This document shows, one piece after another, positions 1 to 9,595 of a DNA stretch of 64,000 nt (position 1 is its first letter; each line of letters begins with the position of its first letter). The stretch is from Lamellibrachia columna. Lineage: Eukaryota; Annelida; Polychaeta; Sabellida; Siboglinidae. Location of the stretch: positions 13,760,782 to 13,824,781 of the forward strand of contig OY759262.1 of assembly GCA_963662155.1 (NCBI GenBank). The letters run 5' to 3'. The translations under genes were made by a program, and so were the position numbers. A model generated the notes under the pieces. It worked only from the letters and a program-made list of their open reading frames with translations. It was not told the origin of the DNA and made no database searches.

Positions 1-143
1 TGGGGAGGCCTTCGCCCTGCAGTGGGCTGACAACGGCTGACATGATTTAACAAGATTTAACAAGATTTGCCATCCAAGCCAAAGGCCCAGATGGCAAGTG
101 GACAAGGAAGCCATTGGCTTATCGAGAGTCCAACAATTTTCAT

Positions 144-660
144 CTACTTATAGCCCGCCCTCCTGAGATATGTGTCAACCTTGTTTTTAAACATATTCAC
201 GCTGCTAGCAGTTACACAATCTGTAGACAATTTGTTCCATTCATTTATTGTCCTCTGTGAGAACGAGTGCTTCCTGATGTCCAATCTACATTGATCCTTT
301 ACTAATTTTACCTCATGTCCTCTAGTTCTGCTATCCTTCTTGAGTGAGAAAAATATATTTCTATCAATATTTTCATATCCATTCAATATCTTAAAAACTT
401 CAATCTGATCTCCTCTTAACCTCCTTGTCTCTAGAGTTGTTAAACCACATTTTTTCAGGCGTTCTTCATAACTAAGGTCTCTCAGTTCTGGAACCATTTT
501 AGTTGCTCTCCTTTGTATGCGTTCAAGCGTATATATATCCTTCTTACGATATGGTCTCCATGCTTGTATACAGTATTCTAAATGAGGTCTAAATATTGCT
601 TTATAAAGAGGTATAATTAACCCTTGTATGTTATGTTTCTTCTAATCAATCCAAGAATTT
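144..660 (-). pseudogene. C-terminal part of LINE ORF2, out of frame with the main ORF
   Basis: This stretch encodes the CR1-type domain that follows the reverse transcriptase palm: RPHLEYCIQAW, then RRLRGDQIEVFKILNG, and the terminal NEWNKLSTDCV...NMFKNKVDTYL block. It belongs to the ORF2 that stops at 663, but two one-base frame changes (near 676 and near 620) separate it. The first ATG at 497 is an internal methionine, not a start. The last block is also seen, degraded, at 24770-24945 and 53181-53330. Confidence 0.8.
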
Positions 661-662
661 GG

Positions 663-2993
663 TTACCCTTTGAAGCTGCCTGCAATACCACACTGCTCTG
701 AAACTTTCATATCAGCGCTTATTGTAACTCCTAAGTCCTTTTCTTTTACAGTAGTACCCAGAACAGTATCTCCCATTTTATAGTTTACATTCAAGTTCCT
801 ATGTCCTGTATGTAGACATTTACATTTCCCAAAATTGAACAACATCTGCCATTTCTCAGACCATTTCACTAATCTGTCTATATCGTTTTGTAAATGTTGT
901 TTATCACCATCAGTATTTACCTTTCTAAACAGTTTTGTGTCATCCGCAAATTTCAGTACGTTACTTGTTATACTGTCGTCCAAGTCATTGATATAAATTA
1001 AGAATAATATAGGTCCTAATACTGATCCTTGAGGTACCCCACTCAAAACCGATTTCCAATTTGAAACTTCTCCTTCTACTACAACTCGTTGTCTTCTGTC
1101 AGTCAGCCATTGTTCTATCCAGTCAGTTATGCTATCCCCGATACCATGGGTTTTTAATTTAAGTAGTAATCTTTGATGTGGCACTTTGTCAAAAGCTTTC
1201 TGAAAATCTAAGTAGATAATATCTACTGGCGATCCCCCGTCTATCCACTTAGTGATTTCTTCCAAAAAACATAACATATTTGTTAAGCATGACCTCGCTT
1301 TAAGGAATCCATGTTGAGATGAATTTAATAATTTATGCTTAACGAGGAAGTCCACCATATGGTCTTTAATTAACCTTTCTAATAATTTACAAATCACTGA
1401 CGTTAAACGCACTGGTCTGTAATTCTCTGACTTATTTCTTGAACCCTTTTTAAATAATGGTATGATGTTTGCTTCTTTCCATTCAAACGGAACAACCCCC
1501 TCTTTTAATGACAAGTTGAATACTCTTGCAAGTGGTATACTGATTTGTTCTACTGTTTCCATTAGTAATTTTGGAGGAATCCCATCCACTCCCGGTGATT
1601 TGTTATCCTTCATTGCCTTTATTTTCTTAGCTACCAATTCTGGAGTTACAACTAACGGACCTAAATAGTCAGATTTAGCCCCCTGAAATTTAGCATCAGC
1701 AACTGGTAATGAACTAATATCTTCTTTGGTAAACACTGAACTGAAGTAACCATTTAGGTCTTCCGCCATTAAAAACCCCTGTGATATTATATTTCCAGCA
1801 CTGTCTTCTAGAGGTCCAACCTTGTCTTGTACGTTTTGTTTACTCCTGACATATGCATAAAAACTCTTGCTGTCATGTTTTATGTTAAATGCTAGTTTTT
1901 GCTCATAGCTTCTTTTAGATTGTCTGATTTCAGCTGTAGCTGCATTAAGTGCCTCTTTGTATTTTGCATAGTCTTCGTCCTTTCTGGTACGCCTATAAAC
2001 CCTCCACATAGTTTGTTTTAGCATTATTTTTCTAATAGCCTCTTTTGACAAGTGTTTCTTTCTACACCGTTTTCCTTGTTTTTGGAAGGGAACACATTTA
2101 TCGATGATACTCTCAATTTCATATTTTACAATATTCAAACATTCAATTGCGGTCTTATTCATCAGCATGTTATTCCAATCTAGCTTTGCTAAGTATTTTC
2201 TCATATCTTTGTAGTTACCTTTGTGGAAGTTTCTCTTGTACGTTTTCTTATGTTTACTTTCTGATTTTACATTGATGTCAAAATGTATTTGATTATGGTC
2301 ACTATTACCCAATGGTTCAAATATTTTTACATTGTCCACTAATTCTTTTTGTGATGACAAAACTATATCTAATACATTTTCTCCCCTGGTTGGTTCTAGT
2401 ACGTGCTGAGTAAGAAAGCTATCCTGGATTAAAAATAGAAATTGTTGGTCCTCAATCCCTGTGCTCTCTGGAGAATTCCATTGTATGTGTCCATGGTTAA
2501 AATCTCCCATTATGATACATTCCCCTTTACTAACTTCCTTTATAGCGTTTTTTATTTTTGTGTTGTCCTCTTCGTTTATGTTTGGACTTCGGTAAACTAA
2601 TCCAATAGTTAATTTTGAATTTCCTGAAACAATTTTGCACCAAACAGCTTCATCGCAATCTGCTTCCCTTTCTAGTTTTATTTCATAAGCCTGAATAGAT
2701 TCTTTAACATATAAAATAACTCCCCCGCCCCTTCTTCCTATTCGATCTTTCCTAAACATTACATATCCTGTCAGTCCTAATTCAGCATCTGTTATATCTA
2801 TGTTGGCCCATGATTCAGTTATACCAATTATGTGAGGGTCAATATCTTCTACCATAATGTTTAATTCGTTTTTCTTATTTACTATGCTCCTTGCATTTAA
2901 ACATACGCATCTATAACCTTTTTCAGAGATGTTTTTCGGATGATTTGATATTGGTTTATCTGTGCTAGTGGCCTCTTGTTCTGCTTGAGACAC
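663..2993 (-). CDS. LINE ORF2: AP-type endonuclease plus reverse transcriptase (frame-shifted near its end)
   Basis: The roughly 770-residue open frame starts with an exonuclease-endonuclease-phosphatase domain: LNARSI, ITESW, YRSPN, the Mg-binding GDFNH and the catalytic SDHN lie in order over residues 30-240. The reverse transcriptase follows, with NYRPVRLTS, DFQKAFDKVPH, GVPQGSVLGPILF and the catalytic FADD box at about residues 530-720. The product would nick the target and copy the element RNA by target-primed reverse transcription. The codon at 2993 is GTG, so the true start is uncertain; the first in-frame ATG is about 46 codons in. The frame ends early at 663 and the rest of the protein is found in other frames down to 144. 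Confidence 0.88.
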   Translation of the reverse strand: MSQAEQEATSTDKPISNHPKNISEKGYRCVCLNARSIVNKKNELNIMVEDIDPHIIGITESWANIDITDAELGLTGYVMFRKDRIGRRGGGVILYVKESIQAYEIKLEREADCDEAVWCKIVSGNSKLTIGLVYRSPNINEEDNTKIKNAIKEVSKGECIIMGDFNHGHIQWNSPESTGIEDQQFLFLIQDSFLTQHVLEPTRGENVLDIVLSSQKELVDNVKIFEPLGNSDHNQIHFDINVKSESKHKKTYKRNFHKGNYKDMRKYLAKLDWNNMLMNKTAIECLNIVKYEIESIIDKCVPFQKQGKRCRKKHLSKEAIRKIMLKQTMWRVYRRTRKDEDYAKYKEALNAATAEIRQSKRSYEQKLAFNIKHDSKSFYAYVRSKQNVQDKVGPLEDSAGNIISQGFLMAEDLNGYFSSVFTKEDISSLPVADAKFQGAKSDYLGPLVVTPELVAKKIKAMKDNKSPGVDGIPPKLLMETVEQISIPLARVFNLSLKEGVVPFEWKEANIIPLFKKGSRNKSENYRPVRLTSVICKLLERLIKDHMVDFLVKHKLLNSSQHGFLKARSCLTNMLCFLEEITKWIDGGSPVDIIYLDFQKAFDKVPHQRLLLKLKTHGIGDSITDWIEQWLTDRRQRVVVEGEVSNWKSVLSGVPQGSVLGPILFLIYINDLDDSITSNVLKFADDTKLFRKVNTDGDKQHLQNDIDRLVKWSEKWQMLFNFGKCKCLHTGHRNLNVNYKMGDTVLGTTVKEKDLGVTISADMKVSEQCGIAGSFKG

Positions 2994-3015
2994 CTCTAGG
3001 TAACCCCCTGCACTT

Positions 3016-3945
3016 CTAGTTTAAAGAATGTTTACTTCCAAAAATATTTTTCATTGTACCCAAGTCACTATCTACTGCTGCTGAAAGTTTGTCCGCGAAT
3101 ACTGCCGCCCCCTTTCCACTTAAATGAAGCCCATCCTTCATGTACATATCAGCCCTCCCAACAAAACTTCCCCATAAATCCACAAATCCAACTTCCTCTT
3201 CCCTACATAGCTTCTGGACTAACATGTTAATTGCCATCCCCCGACAATTTCGATATTTGTGACCCCTCCTGCCCATTACAGGTAAAATCCCTGACAGTAT
3301 TACCTGCTCAACCCGCGTCTGTTTTAGTGTTCTGACCAACTGCCTATATTTCCTAACTATGGCAGTTGTACCCTCCCTCTCTACGTTATTTGTCCCTACG
3401 TGTACTAAAACAGATCCACCCTTACCCGAGCCTACGATGTGTTTTACCCTCTCAGTTATCGCCTCTATTTTGGCTCCAGGCAAGCAGACCACCACATCAT
3501 CTCCCTTGTTTAAGACTCTGTCGGTCTTCCTAACTATCGAATCCCCCACAAACACCCTCGCTCTCTTCCTCACCCCCTCTATCACTGCTGCAGAATAACT
3601 CTTCCGTTCGATCCCCTCTATCACATTCTGTCCTGACCCCTTCCCCCCTGTCTCCTTCGCTCCTGTCTCCCCCACTTCCCACTCCTTTGCTCTTGTCTTT
3701 CCCACTCCCCTCTCCTTCACTCCGGTTGTTTTCCCTCCCGTCTCCCCCACTCCCTTCTCCTTCCCTCCTGTCTCCCCTACTCCCCTCTCCTTCACTCCGG
3801 TTGTCTTCCCTCCCGTTCCTTTCCTTCCCGTTTCCTTACGTCCTGTCTCCCTACGACCTGTCACCTTCCCTCCTCTCTGCTTCCTCCCAGGTTGATGATA
3901 AAGATCTAAGTTCCAGGTTACTGTTTGCGCTTCAAGGCACGACAA
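3016..3945 (-). CDS. LINE ORF1: SGNH/GDSL-type hydrolase with a repetitive basic N-terminus
   Basis: The C-terminal 160 residues show the SGNH-hydrolase blocks: VFVGDSIVR (block I, nucleophile Ser), the VHVGTNN block (Gly/Asn) and DGLHLSGKG (catalytic Asp-x-x-His). CR1 and related LINEs are known to carry such esterase-like ORF1 proteins. The N-terminal third is a low-complexity array of G/K/E/T units (roughly GGKETGVKERGVGET). It comes from a CT-rich minisatellite at 3640-3890 and probably expanded by slippage. The open frame begins at TTG (3945) with no upstream in-frame ATG, so the N-terminus may be damaged. ORF2 follows after about 20 bases. Confidence 0.75.
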   Translation of the reverse strand: MSCLEAQTVTWNLDLYHQPGRKQRGGKVTGRRETGRKETGRKGTGGKTTGVKERGVGETGGKEKGVGETGGKTTGVKERGVGKTRAKEWEVGETGAKETGGKGSGQNVIEGIERKSYSAAVIEGVRKRARVFVGDSIVRKTDRVLNKGDDVVVCLPGAKIEAITERVKHIVGSGKGGSVLVHVGTNNVEREGTTAIVRKYRQLVRTLKQTRVEQVILSGILPVMGRRGHKYRNCRGMAINMLVQKLCREEEVGFVDLWGSFVGRADMYMKDGLHLSGKGAAVFADKLSAAVDSDLGTMKNIFGSKHSLN

Positions 3946-4999
3946 AAAATACTAAACTAAAAAGTGACGTTAAATATGATTAATTCTAAAGAAGAGTTAG
4001 CAAAATCTGCAGCAAAATGTAAAAAATTGGACACGTTCTTTCGAAAATGCGACCAGACAACGGCATCGGGGAACCAGAATCTCTCCCTCACGTCTGATAA
4101 TGACGGCTCACACGTCAATGGTCTATCTGGTGAAACGTCTCATAAAAAACCCGACGACGACGGGCAACCAGGCGCGTATGTTACCCATACACCTTTCGCC
4201 AACGGTTCATCTGATGAAACGTCTGATGAAAATCCCGACGACGAAGGTCAACCGAGCCCGTCTGTTGCTCAGACACCCTACCAGACGAACCTGTTGCGTC
4301 ATCTTCCAGAGTACACATATACCAAGGAGTTCCGCTACCGATTACGGATGTCGTCAAGACATTTCCGGAGTTGCTGCCGTTCTCCGCCAAGAAATGTGGC
4401 CGCAATAGGATGCAAGTTATGTGCACAACATGTCAGGGCTATGAGGAGACAGCCAAGAAAAGAAAAATGGCTGAGTAGTGATCGCAAGTGTCATCAGGGC
4501 TGATTGCAATGACCGGCTGGAGAGGATCATTGGCCACATGGTCTCTGAAGCACACAAGGCAGCCTCGGGTAAGAAGAAGATGGATGAAGCATGGGAAAAA
4601 TGCAACACATCGCACCCATGGCTTCGTGTACTGACATCCTACAACAAGACTGTTTTTTTAGATGTTAGTGCGAATGGCAGTAGACGTATACACTGACTGT
4701 CTCGTTGAAACTGTCTCCGCCAGATGGCGATGTCTGGCGTGTTTAGCTTCCGACCATCTCTTGGCTTCGACGAGAGACCATGGCGCTGATGCTGAATTTG
4801 TGCCATTCAAACCACTGTCTAGTGACCTGCACTACAGATCCAAACTACTATAAGCAGATGTTGGATGTCATATATCAACTAGAGAAAGTGCGACTGTCTG
4901 AAATGTTTTGCCGATGCATTATCTTCAGTATGCAGATCGACGGCAGCTGTGACAGGCTAACGATCGATCACAAATATGTTGGTGGACGAATAACAGTGT

Positions 5000-5001
<2 letters not shown>

Positions 5002-5066
<65 letters not shown>
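5002..5066. repeat. (TA)n microsatellite
   Basis: About 32 uninterrupted TA units. It marks the left edge of a LINE-tail repeat inserted in the hAT remnant. The same (TA)n-plus-repeat junction recurs at 6488 and 6876. Confidence 0.95.
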
Positions 5067-5067
<1 letters not shown>

Positions 5068-5323
5068 AAAAATAATAATAAAAACGGCCCAACTAACCCT
5101 GCCTTCACCTACATATTTGGACAACAACGAACCGGATTTGCGATAGGCTAAATCAGTTGAAGACGGAGTTTTTATTTCTAGCTTATGAATGTCCTTCTTA
5201 CGATAGAACGTCATCAGGATGTTGCTTTATAAAAAAAAATAGTTATTCATTTGACCTGTCGCAACATTATAGTGACGATGAAATTAAGAAGAGACCAAAG
5301 AGAAGTTTCTAAAATGCGTCACC
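5067..5323 (+). repeat. LINE-tail repeat, uninterrupted copy 1
   Basis: It begins ACCAAAAATAATAATAAAAACGGCCC and runs through the cttcttacgatagaacgtc stretch to a KLRRDQREVSK-like reading. The same sequence lies inverted at 6488-6702 and again at 6877-6939 plus 24612-24810. In this copy the junction acaacaacgaaccgg is unbroken, so it shows what the Polinton target looked like before insertion. Confidence 0.85.
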
Positions 5324-6402
5324 AAAGAAGAAAGGATATCCTGGACTACTGGAAGCAGTGAACGAGGCTTTGGATATGACCGGATGTAACAACAGGAAGC
5401 TCGTCGGTGTCACCACTGATGGTGAGACGGCAAACAACGGCTGTTGCGACTACTGGCTGATCAGATGTAGAGAGGTGTGGCAACTTTCTGGTGCGTTGCT
5501 CACCGGTCTGATTTGGCCATTGAGTCTATGAGTGTCCAACCAGATGGGACTAGTGAGATTCTATCGGACTCCCAGAAGGATGAAGATGTTGTCGGCGCAG
5601 GCTGGGAATATCAAACAGTTCCCCGTTTGCACGATGTACGGTTTGCCCAGCATGAGCTGCAACTGGTGGATACTGTACTGAATAACCTCCCCACCTGCAT
5701 TAATGAACAGATGCTTTCATCCTGACGTACCAGCAACAGAAAGGAGAATGCCGAAGCCAAAGGGTTTCTAAGAACATGGGACCCCAACAAACGTGGATCA
5801 CAGCACTGATGGGCGACATCCTGGAGGTGTTTGAAACACTCCAGAACAAGCTGCAAAGGAGTGACTTGTTCATCAGCGGTGTTCTCACTGTGAGCGACGC
5901 TGCCATCAATAAATTGAGCTTGATGACGGATAGACCATTCCCTGGAAGAGAAAGATAACTTTCCAGCTGATTCTGCTAATGAGGGTGTGACAACCAAGCG
6001 AAAGACGAAACATCAACTCGTGTGCAAGAACCGCCGCAACGCACGGACAATGAGGCTGGAGGTCGTGCAAACGGCCCAGGAGTACCTCTACGAGCGCATT
6101 CGTGGCACATGGTGTGCGCGCCGTGGAGCGCACTTCCCATGCGAGGCATCTGACTTTGCGGAAGGGCCGCCGAACAGTGGGAGACCATCACGGATGTGCC
6201 ATTCTTACCTGACGGGTGTGATCTCGGCTGCAAAATGAAAGTTAGATTGCGCCAACTTCTGCCAGTAACAATAGGAGTAGTTCAGAAAGTGCTGGCAACT
6301 CTGGTCTGTATGAGCCCACACACTCCATGCAGACGGAAAGGATCGTGAGTCACCACAACCTCGTGGTTGACAATCACCGCACCACATGGGTGAGGAGACG
6401 AG

Positions 6403-6403
<1 letters not shown>

Positions 6404-6488
<85 letters not shown>
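6404..6488. repeat. (TA)n microsatellite
   Basis: About 42 TA units between the hAT remnant and the inverted LINE-tail copy. Confidence 0.95.
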
Positions 6489-6490
<2 letters not shown>

Positions 6491-6702
6491 CATCGTCACT
6501 ATAATGTTGCTACAGGTCAAACGAATAACTATTTTTTATAAAACAACATCCTGATGATGTTCTATCGTAAGAAGGACATTCATAAGCTAGAAATAAAAAC
6601 TCCGTTTTCAACTGATTTAGCCTATCGCAAATCCGGTTCGTTGTTGTCCAAATGTGTAGGTGAAGGCAGGGTTAGTTGGGCCGTTTTTTTAAATTATTTT
6701 TG
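6489..6702 (-). repeat. LINE-tail repeat, inverted copy 2
   Basis: Reverse complement of the repeat at 5067-5323, from the attttagaaac-side edge (here already truncated at tttcatcgtc) to ...ggccgtttttttaaattatttttggt. With the forward copy at 6877 it forms an inverted pair around a (TA)n core of about 174 bp. Confidence 0.85.
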
Positions 6703-6876
<174 letters not shown>

Positions 6877-6939
6877 CAAAAATAATTTAAAAAAACGGCC
6901 CAACTAACCCTGCCTTCACCTACACATTTGGACAACAAC
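6877..6939 (+). repeat. LINE-tail repeat copy 3, left half (Polinton target)
   Basis: It runs from accaaaaataattta to ttggacaacaac, where the Polinton begins. The missing right half resumes at 24612 on the other side of the element. The last six bases, AACAAC (6934-6939), are the left copy of the target-site duplication. Confidence 0.9.
6934..6939. repeat. Target-site duplication, left copy (AACAAC)
   Basis: Six bases directly outside the left TIR, repeated exactly at 24612-24617. The uninterrupted repeat at 5067-5323 carries a single copy at the same place, confirming the insertion point. Confidence 0.95.
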
Positions 6940-7140
6940 AGTAGTTAGTGGAGGTTTCTGAGACATCAAATTTTGCGTAGTCACGTGACCCAAACATCAA
7001 AGGCAAAACACCCTAATATCGCCCACCGCTAATGAGTGCGCGCAGCCAATCAGAGCGCGTCAGAGCGCCCCCTGGCGGTGGTAGCCGAGCGTGCGTGACG
7101 TAAGCGCCCCTAGCGACTGGAGGAGGAACGAGCATGGACC
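6940..7140 (+). repeat. Polinton left terminal inverted repeat
   Basis: About 201 bp matching the reverse complement of 24409-24611 with about three substitutions and one 2-nt indel by eye. It contains a palindromic E-box (GTCACGTGAC, near 6982), a CCAAT box (near 7046) and a CRE-like TGACGTAA (near 7095). All three are conserved in the right copy. Confidence 0.97.
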
Positions 7141-7208
7141 TAGTTACGTTTACCGAAGGGTCGTTAACCTAGTAAGGAGACGAACACAATCGTACGGTGC
7201 ACACGTAT

Positions 7209-7214
7209 TTTATT
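7209..7214 (-). terminator. Poly(A) signal for the late gene cluster
   Basis: AATAAA on the minus strand, about 200 bases after the protease stop codon and just inside the left TIR. It is the only plain signal downstream of the long minus-strand cluster, so late transcripts probably end here. Confidence 0.55.
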
Positions 7215-7284
7215 GAATACAACAAAGCGGCAGCAGTACAAACGAGGCGATCGTATGCGATTGGATACAACGAGTCGGGTATGA

Positions 7285-7412
7285 TGAAGATGAAGGCGAG
7301 GCGACTTGCGAATGGTGACCATCGCGCCAGAGGTCGCGAACTTACGGGTGTCTCCACCGCGCCAGAGGTTCGAGGGCGAGCTTACGGGTGGAGCGACCAC
7401 CGCGCCAGAGGC
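7285..7412. repeat. Short GC-rich direct repeats near the left TIR
   Basis: Three imperfect copies of a unit containing CCACCGCGCCAGAGG and CTTACGGGTG lie between the poly(A) signal and the protease stop codon. Their role is unknown; they may be replication or packaging elements. Confidence 0.6.
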
Positions 7413-7892
7413 TCAGTATGATACGCGATAGTACGGTATACCCTTTTTTAGCAGCTTAATCCAATCGAACACGCGACAATCGTTAGCGACCAGATCGGTG
7501 TGGAAAGCGTTGACGAAAGTTCTCATAGGAGCGCCGTTACAACGAAGCATGATATAAGTGACGCAATATTGTCCGCAAACGTTAGACACACCACTCTGAA
7601 GTCTCTTGCTATTATGAGTCCACTCGGAACAGTGTTTGTTCAAGAAGGTGCGGAACGCCGCGTGGCGAGGCGGCAGACCGTACGAATAGAAGTATTCGCC
7701 GCGCCCGTCGGAGGACAGGTACAGCGCTATCCAATGTTCGCCCGGTTCGTCGCCGTCGTCGGTGTTGCACACGAAGGCGATCGGCAAAGCGTCAATTGTT
7801 GCAGGCAGTCCATCTCGGGGTACGACGCCGCCAAAGACGGACGCGGTGTTCGTATCCATCGCCAGTAGACGGGCGATCTGCAGGGTGTCCAT
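7413..7892 (-). CDS. PRO: Adenain-like C5 cysteine protease (Polinton PRO)
   Basis: This 159-residue protein is the capsid-maturation protease of Polintons, related to adenovirus adenain and Ulp1. The catalytic layout is visible: His53 in GEHWIALYL, an acidic residue about ten positions later (Asp62 or Glu66), and Gln99 seven residues before Cys106 in QSGVSNVCGQYC. The Gln-to-Cys spacing equals that of adenain (Gln115/Cys122). It would cleave capsid precursor proteins, a likely substrate being the basic protein encoded at 9194-9595. The ATG at 7892 lies one base past the stop of the major capsid gene, so the two are closely coupled. It is the last gene before the left TIR. Intact. Confidence 0.93.
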   Translation of the reverse strand: MDTLQIARLLAMDTNTASVFGGVVPRDGLPATIDALPIAFVCNTDDGDEPGEHWIALYLSSDGRGEYFYSYGLPPRHAAFRTFLNKHCSEWTHNSKRLQSGVSNVCGQYCVTYIMLRCNGAPMRTFVNAFHTDLVANDCRVFDWIKLLKKGIPYYRVSY

Positions 7893-7893
7893 C

Positions 7894-9210
7894 TCAGTAG
7901 TCGTAGATGACGTTGCGGTTCTTGTCTATTTCCAGCACGGACTCGAATTCGGCGTAGGCGACGACGTTCACGGTGGTCCGAAGCGCTTCTCGGAAATGAA
8001 ATTCTAAGCGCAGGTTGCCCTTTTGTACCAGATTAAAGCAGGGACCGTCGCACTGGTCGGGGGTAAGGTCGAAACAGAAGAAGGTGTAGCCGTCTCGGTA
8101 CTCGTCGCGAGTCACACCGTTCCCCTCGTCCTGCCATATCTTGCTGGTCGATGTGAACATGCTCGCGTAGCTCCTGGCGAAGAGGTTTTCAGCGAAGTTG
8201 GGCTGGAAGGGTTTGGCGGGTATCTGACGACCGTCCACGTACACGGAGACGAAGCTGATGGCGTTGTTCTTGGCGTGAAACGGGTTTGATTGGTACGTGC
8301 CGTTGTAGGCGTCGTTGTCGATGCAGCACAGTACGAGACGTTTCGGCAGGGAGCCGAGGAACAGGTTCTCGTGCGTGTGCGACAGAGCGCCCGTGGGAAT
8401 GGAGTACACCTTGCATTCGACGGGTCGTAACGCATACTTGACCGTGGTCCGATCGAGAGCCATGATGTGAGCCTTCTGCACGGCTGGATTGATGGTGGCC
8501 TTCTTCACGAACAAGGACCCGTTGACGACGACTATCTTGTACGCGTTCGCTCCACCGGCTATCAGCGCAAACGCGGGCGTGCTGCGCACCAGTCGCAACT
8601 TGACGTCGACACCGTTGATCAGGAATTTATCCTGGAGAAACATATCCACGTGGAGACGACCTATCATGTCGACCACGCGACTGCCGGCTATGTAGTCTCG
8701 TCGAGCCACGAACCCGGGGTTAGGATCGGGTCCGGCGGCTAGCTCGGAGGCGTGCATGCGACTAGCCTTGTCCTTGTACCACAGCTGATTCGTCAGCTGC
8801 GTCGACTTGGCATCGAATCCGTAACTCAGCAGCGTCTCTATGTAGGATCGATACGGGTACGAGTTGGAGGCCGAAGAGGTCACGAGCGTGTCGTTCAGAG
8901 AGAGGTCGATGTGGCTGAACAGCGAATGCAAGAAGTTGTTCACCGGTCCCACGGGGTCGCCCGCATCGAGAGGGCTACCGTCGGCGCGCGTCACCTTCAC
9001 CTGCAAGTGGAGCATCGTGTTGGCGAGATCTATGTAATCGTCTCCCGATCCGGGGATGAAGAATTCGATCGGTCCTCCAGAGTCCAGAGAGGCCGTGGGT
9101 TGATGTTCCACCACATGACTGTCGGCGATGCAGTTCTGAGTGGGGGGTACGGTAAAGAGATCCAGCTCGGTCTTGACTCCCTCGCACGACTGTCTATGCA
9201 CGAACGCCAT
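7894..9210 (-). CDS. Major capsid protein, double jelly-roll type
   Basis: The 438-residue protein matches the Polinton major capsid protein by size, position next to the protease, and content. A polar N-terminus is followed by a GGPIEFFIPGSGDDYIDL segment (about residues 45-62) typical of the first jelly-roll. The middle holds alternating short strands and loops, and the C-terminus reads YAEFESVLEIDKNRNVI. Double jelly-roll trimers form the hexon-like shell of Polinton/adintovirus particles; this is known for the family and not visible directly. The ATG at 9210 overlaps the end of the upstream gene by 17 bases. No stops or frame breaks are seen. Confidence 0.9.
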   Translation of the reverse strand: MAFVHRQSCEGVKTELDLFTVPPTQNCIADSHVVEHQPTASLDSGGPIEFFIPGSGDDYIDLANTMLHLQVKVTRADGSPLDAGDPVGPVNNFLHSLFSHIDLSLNDTLVTSSASNSYPYRSYIETLLSYGFDAKSTQLTNQLWYKDKASRMHASELAAGPDPNPGFVARRDYIAGSRVVDMIGRLHVDMFLQDKFLINGVDVKLRLVRSTPAFALIAGGANAYKIVVVNGSLFVKKATINPAVQKAHIMALDRTTVKYALRPVECKVYSIPTGALSHTHENLFLGSLPKRLVLCCIDNDAYNGTYQSNPFHAKNNAISFVSVYVDGRQIPAKPFQPNFAENLFARSYASMFTSTSKIWQDEGNGVTRDEYRDGYTFFCFDLTPDQCDGPCFNLVQKGNLRLEFHFREALRTTVNVVAYAEFESVLEIDKNRNVIYDY

Positions 9211-9595
9211 CTCTGTTGTCGAATATGTCGGCCACGCGTTTCTGGGACGTCCGTTTCTTGCGGCGTCTCTTTACTGCAGTGACGGTCGGCCTTGCGGCCG
9301 CTCGTTTTATACGTTTACCAGGGGGGCTCCGAATACTGCTGAGCACGGCATCGGTGACGCGTCGTTTGGCAGCCGTTTTTATGTTCTGTCCTGATAAGAC
9401 GTCGTCGGCTATGCGAACGCCGGTCTTCAACGCTCCCTTGCCCAACGCCACGGCACCTCTCTTGAAGAGCGGCATGACGCTGCGCAACAGACTGCCGAAC
9501 AGACTGCCCAGTCCGTGACCTCGCTGGTATTGCGCACCGGCGAAGTAGGGCAGCGCACCGCCAGCCTGGCGTGCGTAATAATCGTTGTAATTCAT
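9194..9595 (-). CDS. Basic virion-precursor-like protein (adenovirus pVI/pX-like in character)
   Basis: 133 residues. The N-terminus is Gly- and Tyr-rich (NYNDYYARQAGGALPYFAG, then GHGLGSLFGSLLRSV), followed by an amphipathic region and a strongly basic C-terminal half containing GKRIKRAAARP and KRRRKKRTSQKR. Small Gly-rich then basic proteins between the two capsid genes are a regular feature of Polintons. By analogy with adenovirus pVI/pVII/pX they may bind DNA or membranes and be cut by the protease; GALPYFAG and GHGLGSLFG resemble its Gly-containing sites. The start codon overlaps the stop of the minor capsid gene as TGATG at 9595. The functional assignment is inference. Confidence 0.7.
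   Translation of the reverse strand: MNYNDYYARQAGGALPYFAGAQYQRGHGLGSLFGSLLRSVMPLFKRGAVALGKGALKTGVRIADDVLSGQNIKTAAKRRVTDAVLSSIRSPPGKRIKRAAARPTVTAVKRRRKKRTSQKRVADIFDNRDGVRA

Larger units (their letters stand above)
46..3970 (-). mobile_element. CR1-like LINE retrotransposon, nearly full length, minus strand
   Basis: Read on the minus strand, the element has an ORF1 region (3945-3016) with an SGNH-hydrolase fold and an ORF2 (2993 down to about 144) with an endonuclease and a reverse transcriptase. This is the layout of CR1-like non-LTR elements. Its 3' end (46-68) is a short run of 10-bp units related to AACAAGATTT, the kind of short tandem tail that CR1 elements carry instead of poly(A). The same tail and 3' sequence recur at 53089-53330. 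The 3' part of ORF2 is shifted out of frame twice, near 676 and 620, and ORF1 has no in-frame ATG at its open start, so this copy is probably inactive. The 5' boundary is approximate. Confidence 0.85.
3976..6400 (+). pseudogene. Decayed hAT-type transposase gene (ZNF862/KIAA1586-like family)
   Basis: Plus-strand fragments in several frames read in order like a ZNF862/KIAA1586-type hAT transposase. They run from an N-terminal MINSKEELAKSAAKCKKL with a downstream Cys/His region near 4400, through an LASDHLLASTRDHGADAEF segment (4750-4790) and a QIDGS...IDHKYV segment (4935-4985), to KLVGVTTDGETANNG (5397-5440) and WCVAHRSDLAIESM (5490-5530), ending with RFAQHELQLVDTVL (5640-5690) and TWITALMGDILEVFETLQ (5790-5850). 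The segment at 5000-5320 is an inserted (TA)n plus LINE-tail repeat that splits the coding region. Stops and frame changes are frequent, so no functional protein is expected. Both ends are approximate. Confidence 0.6.
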
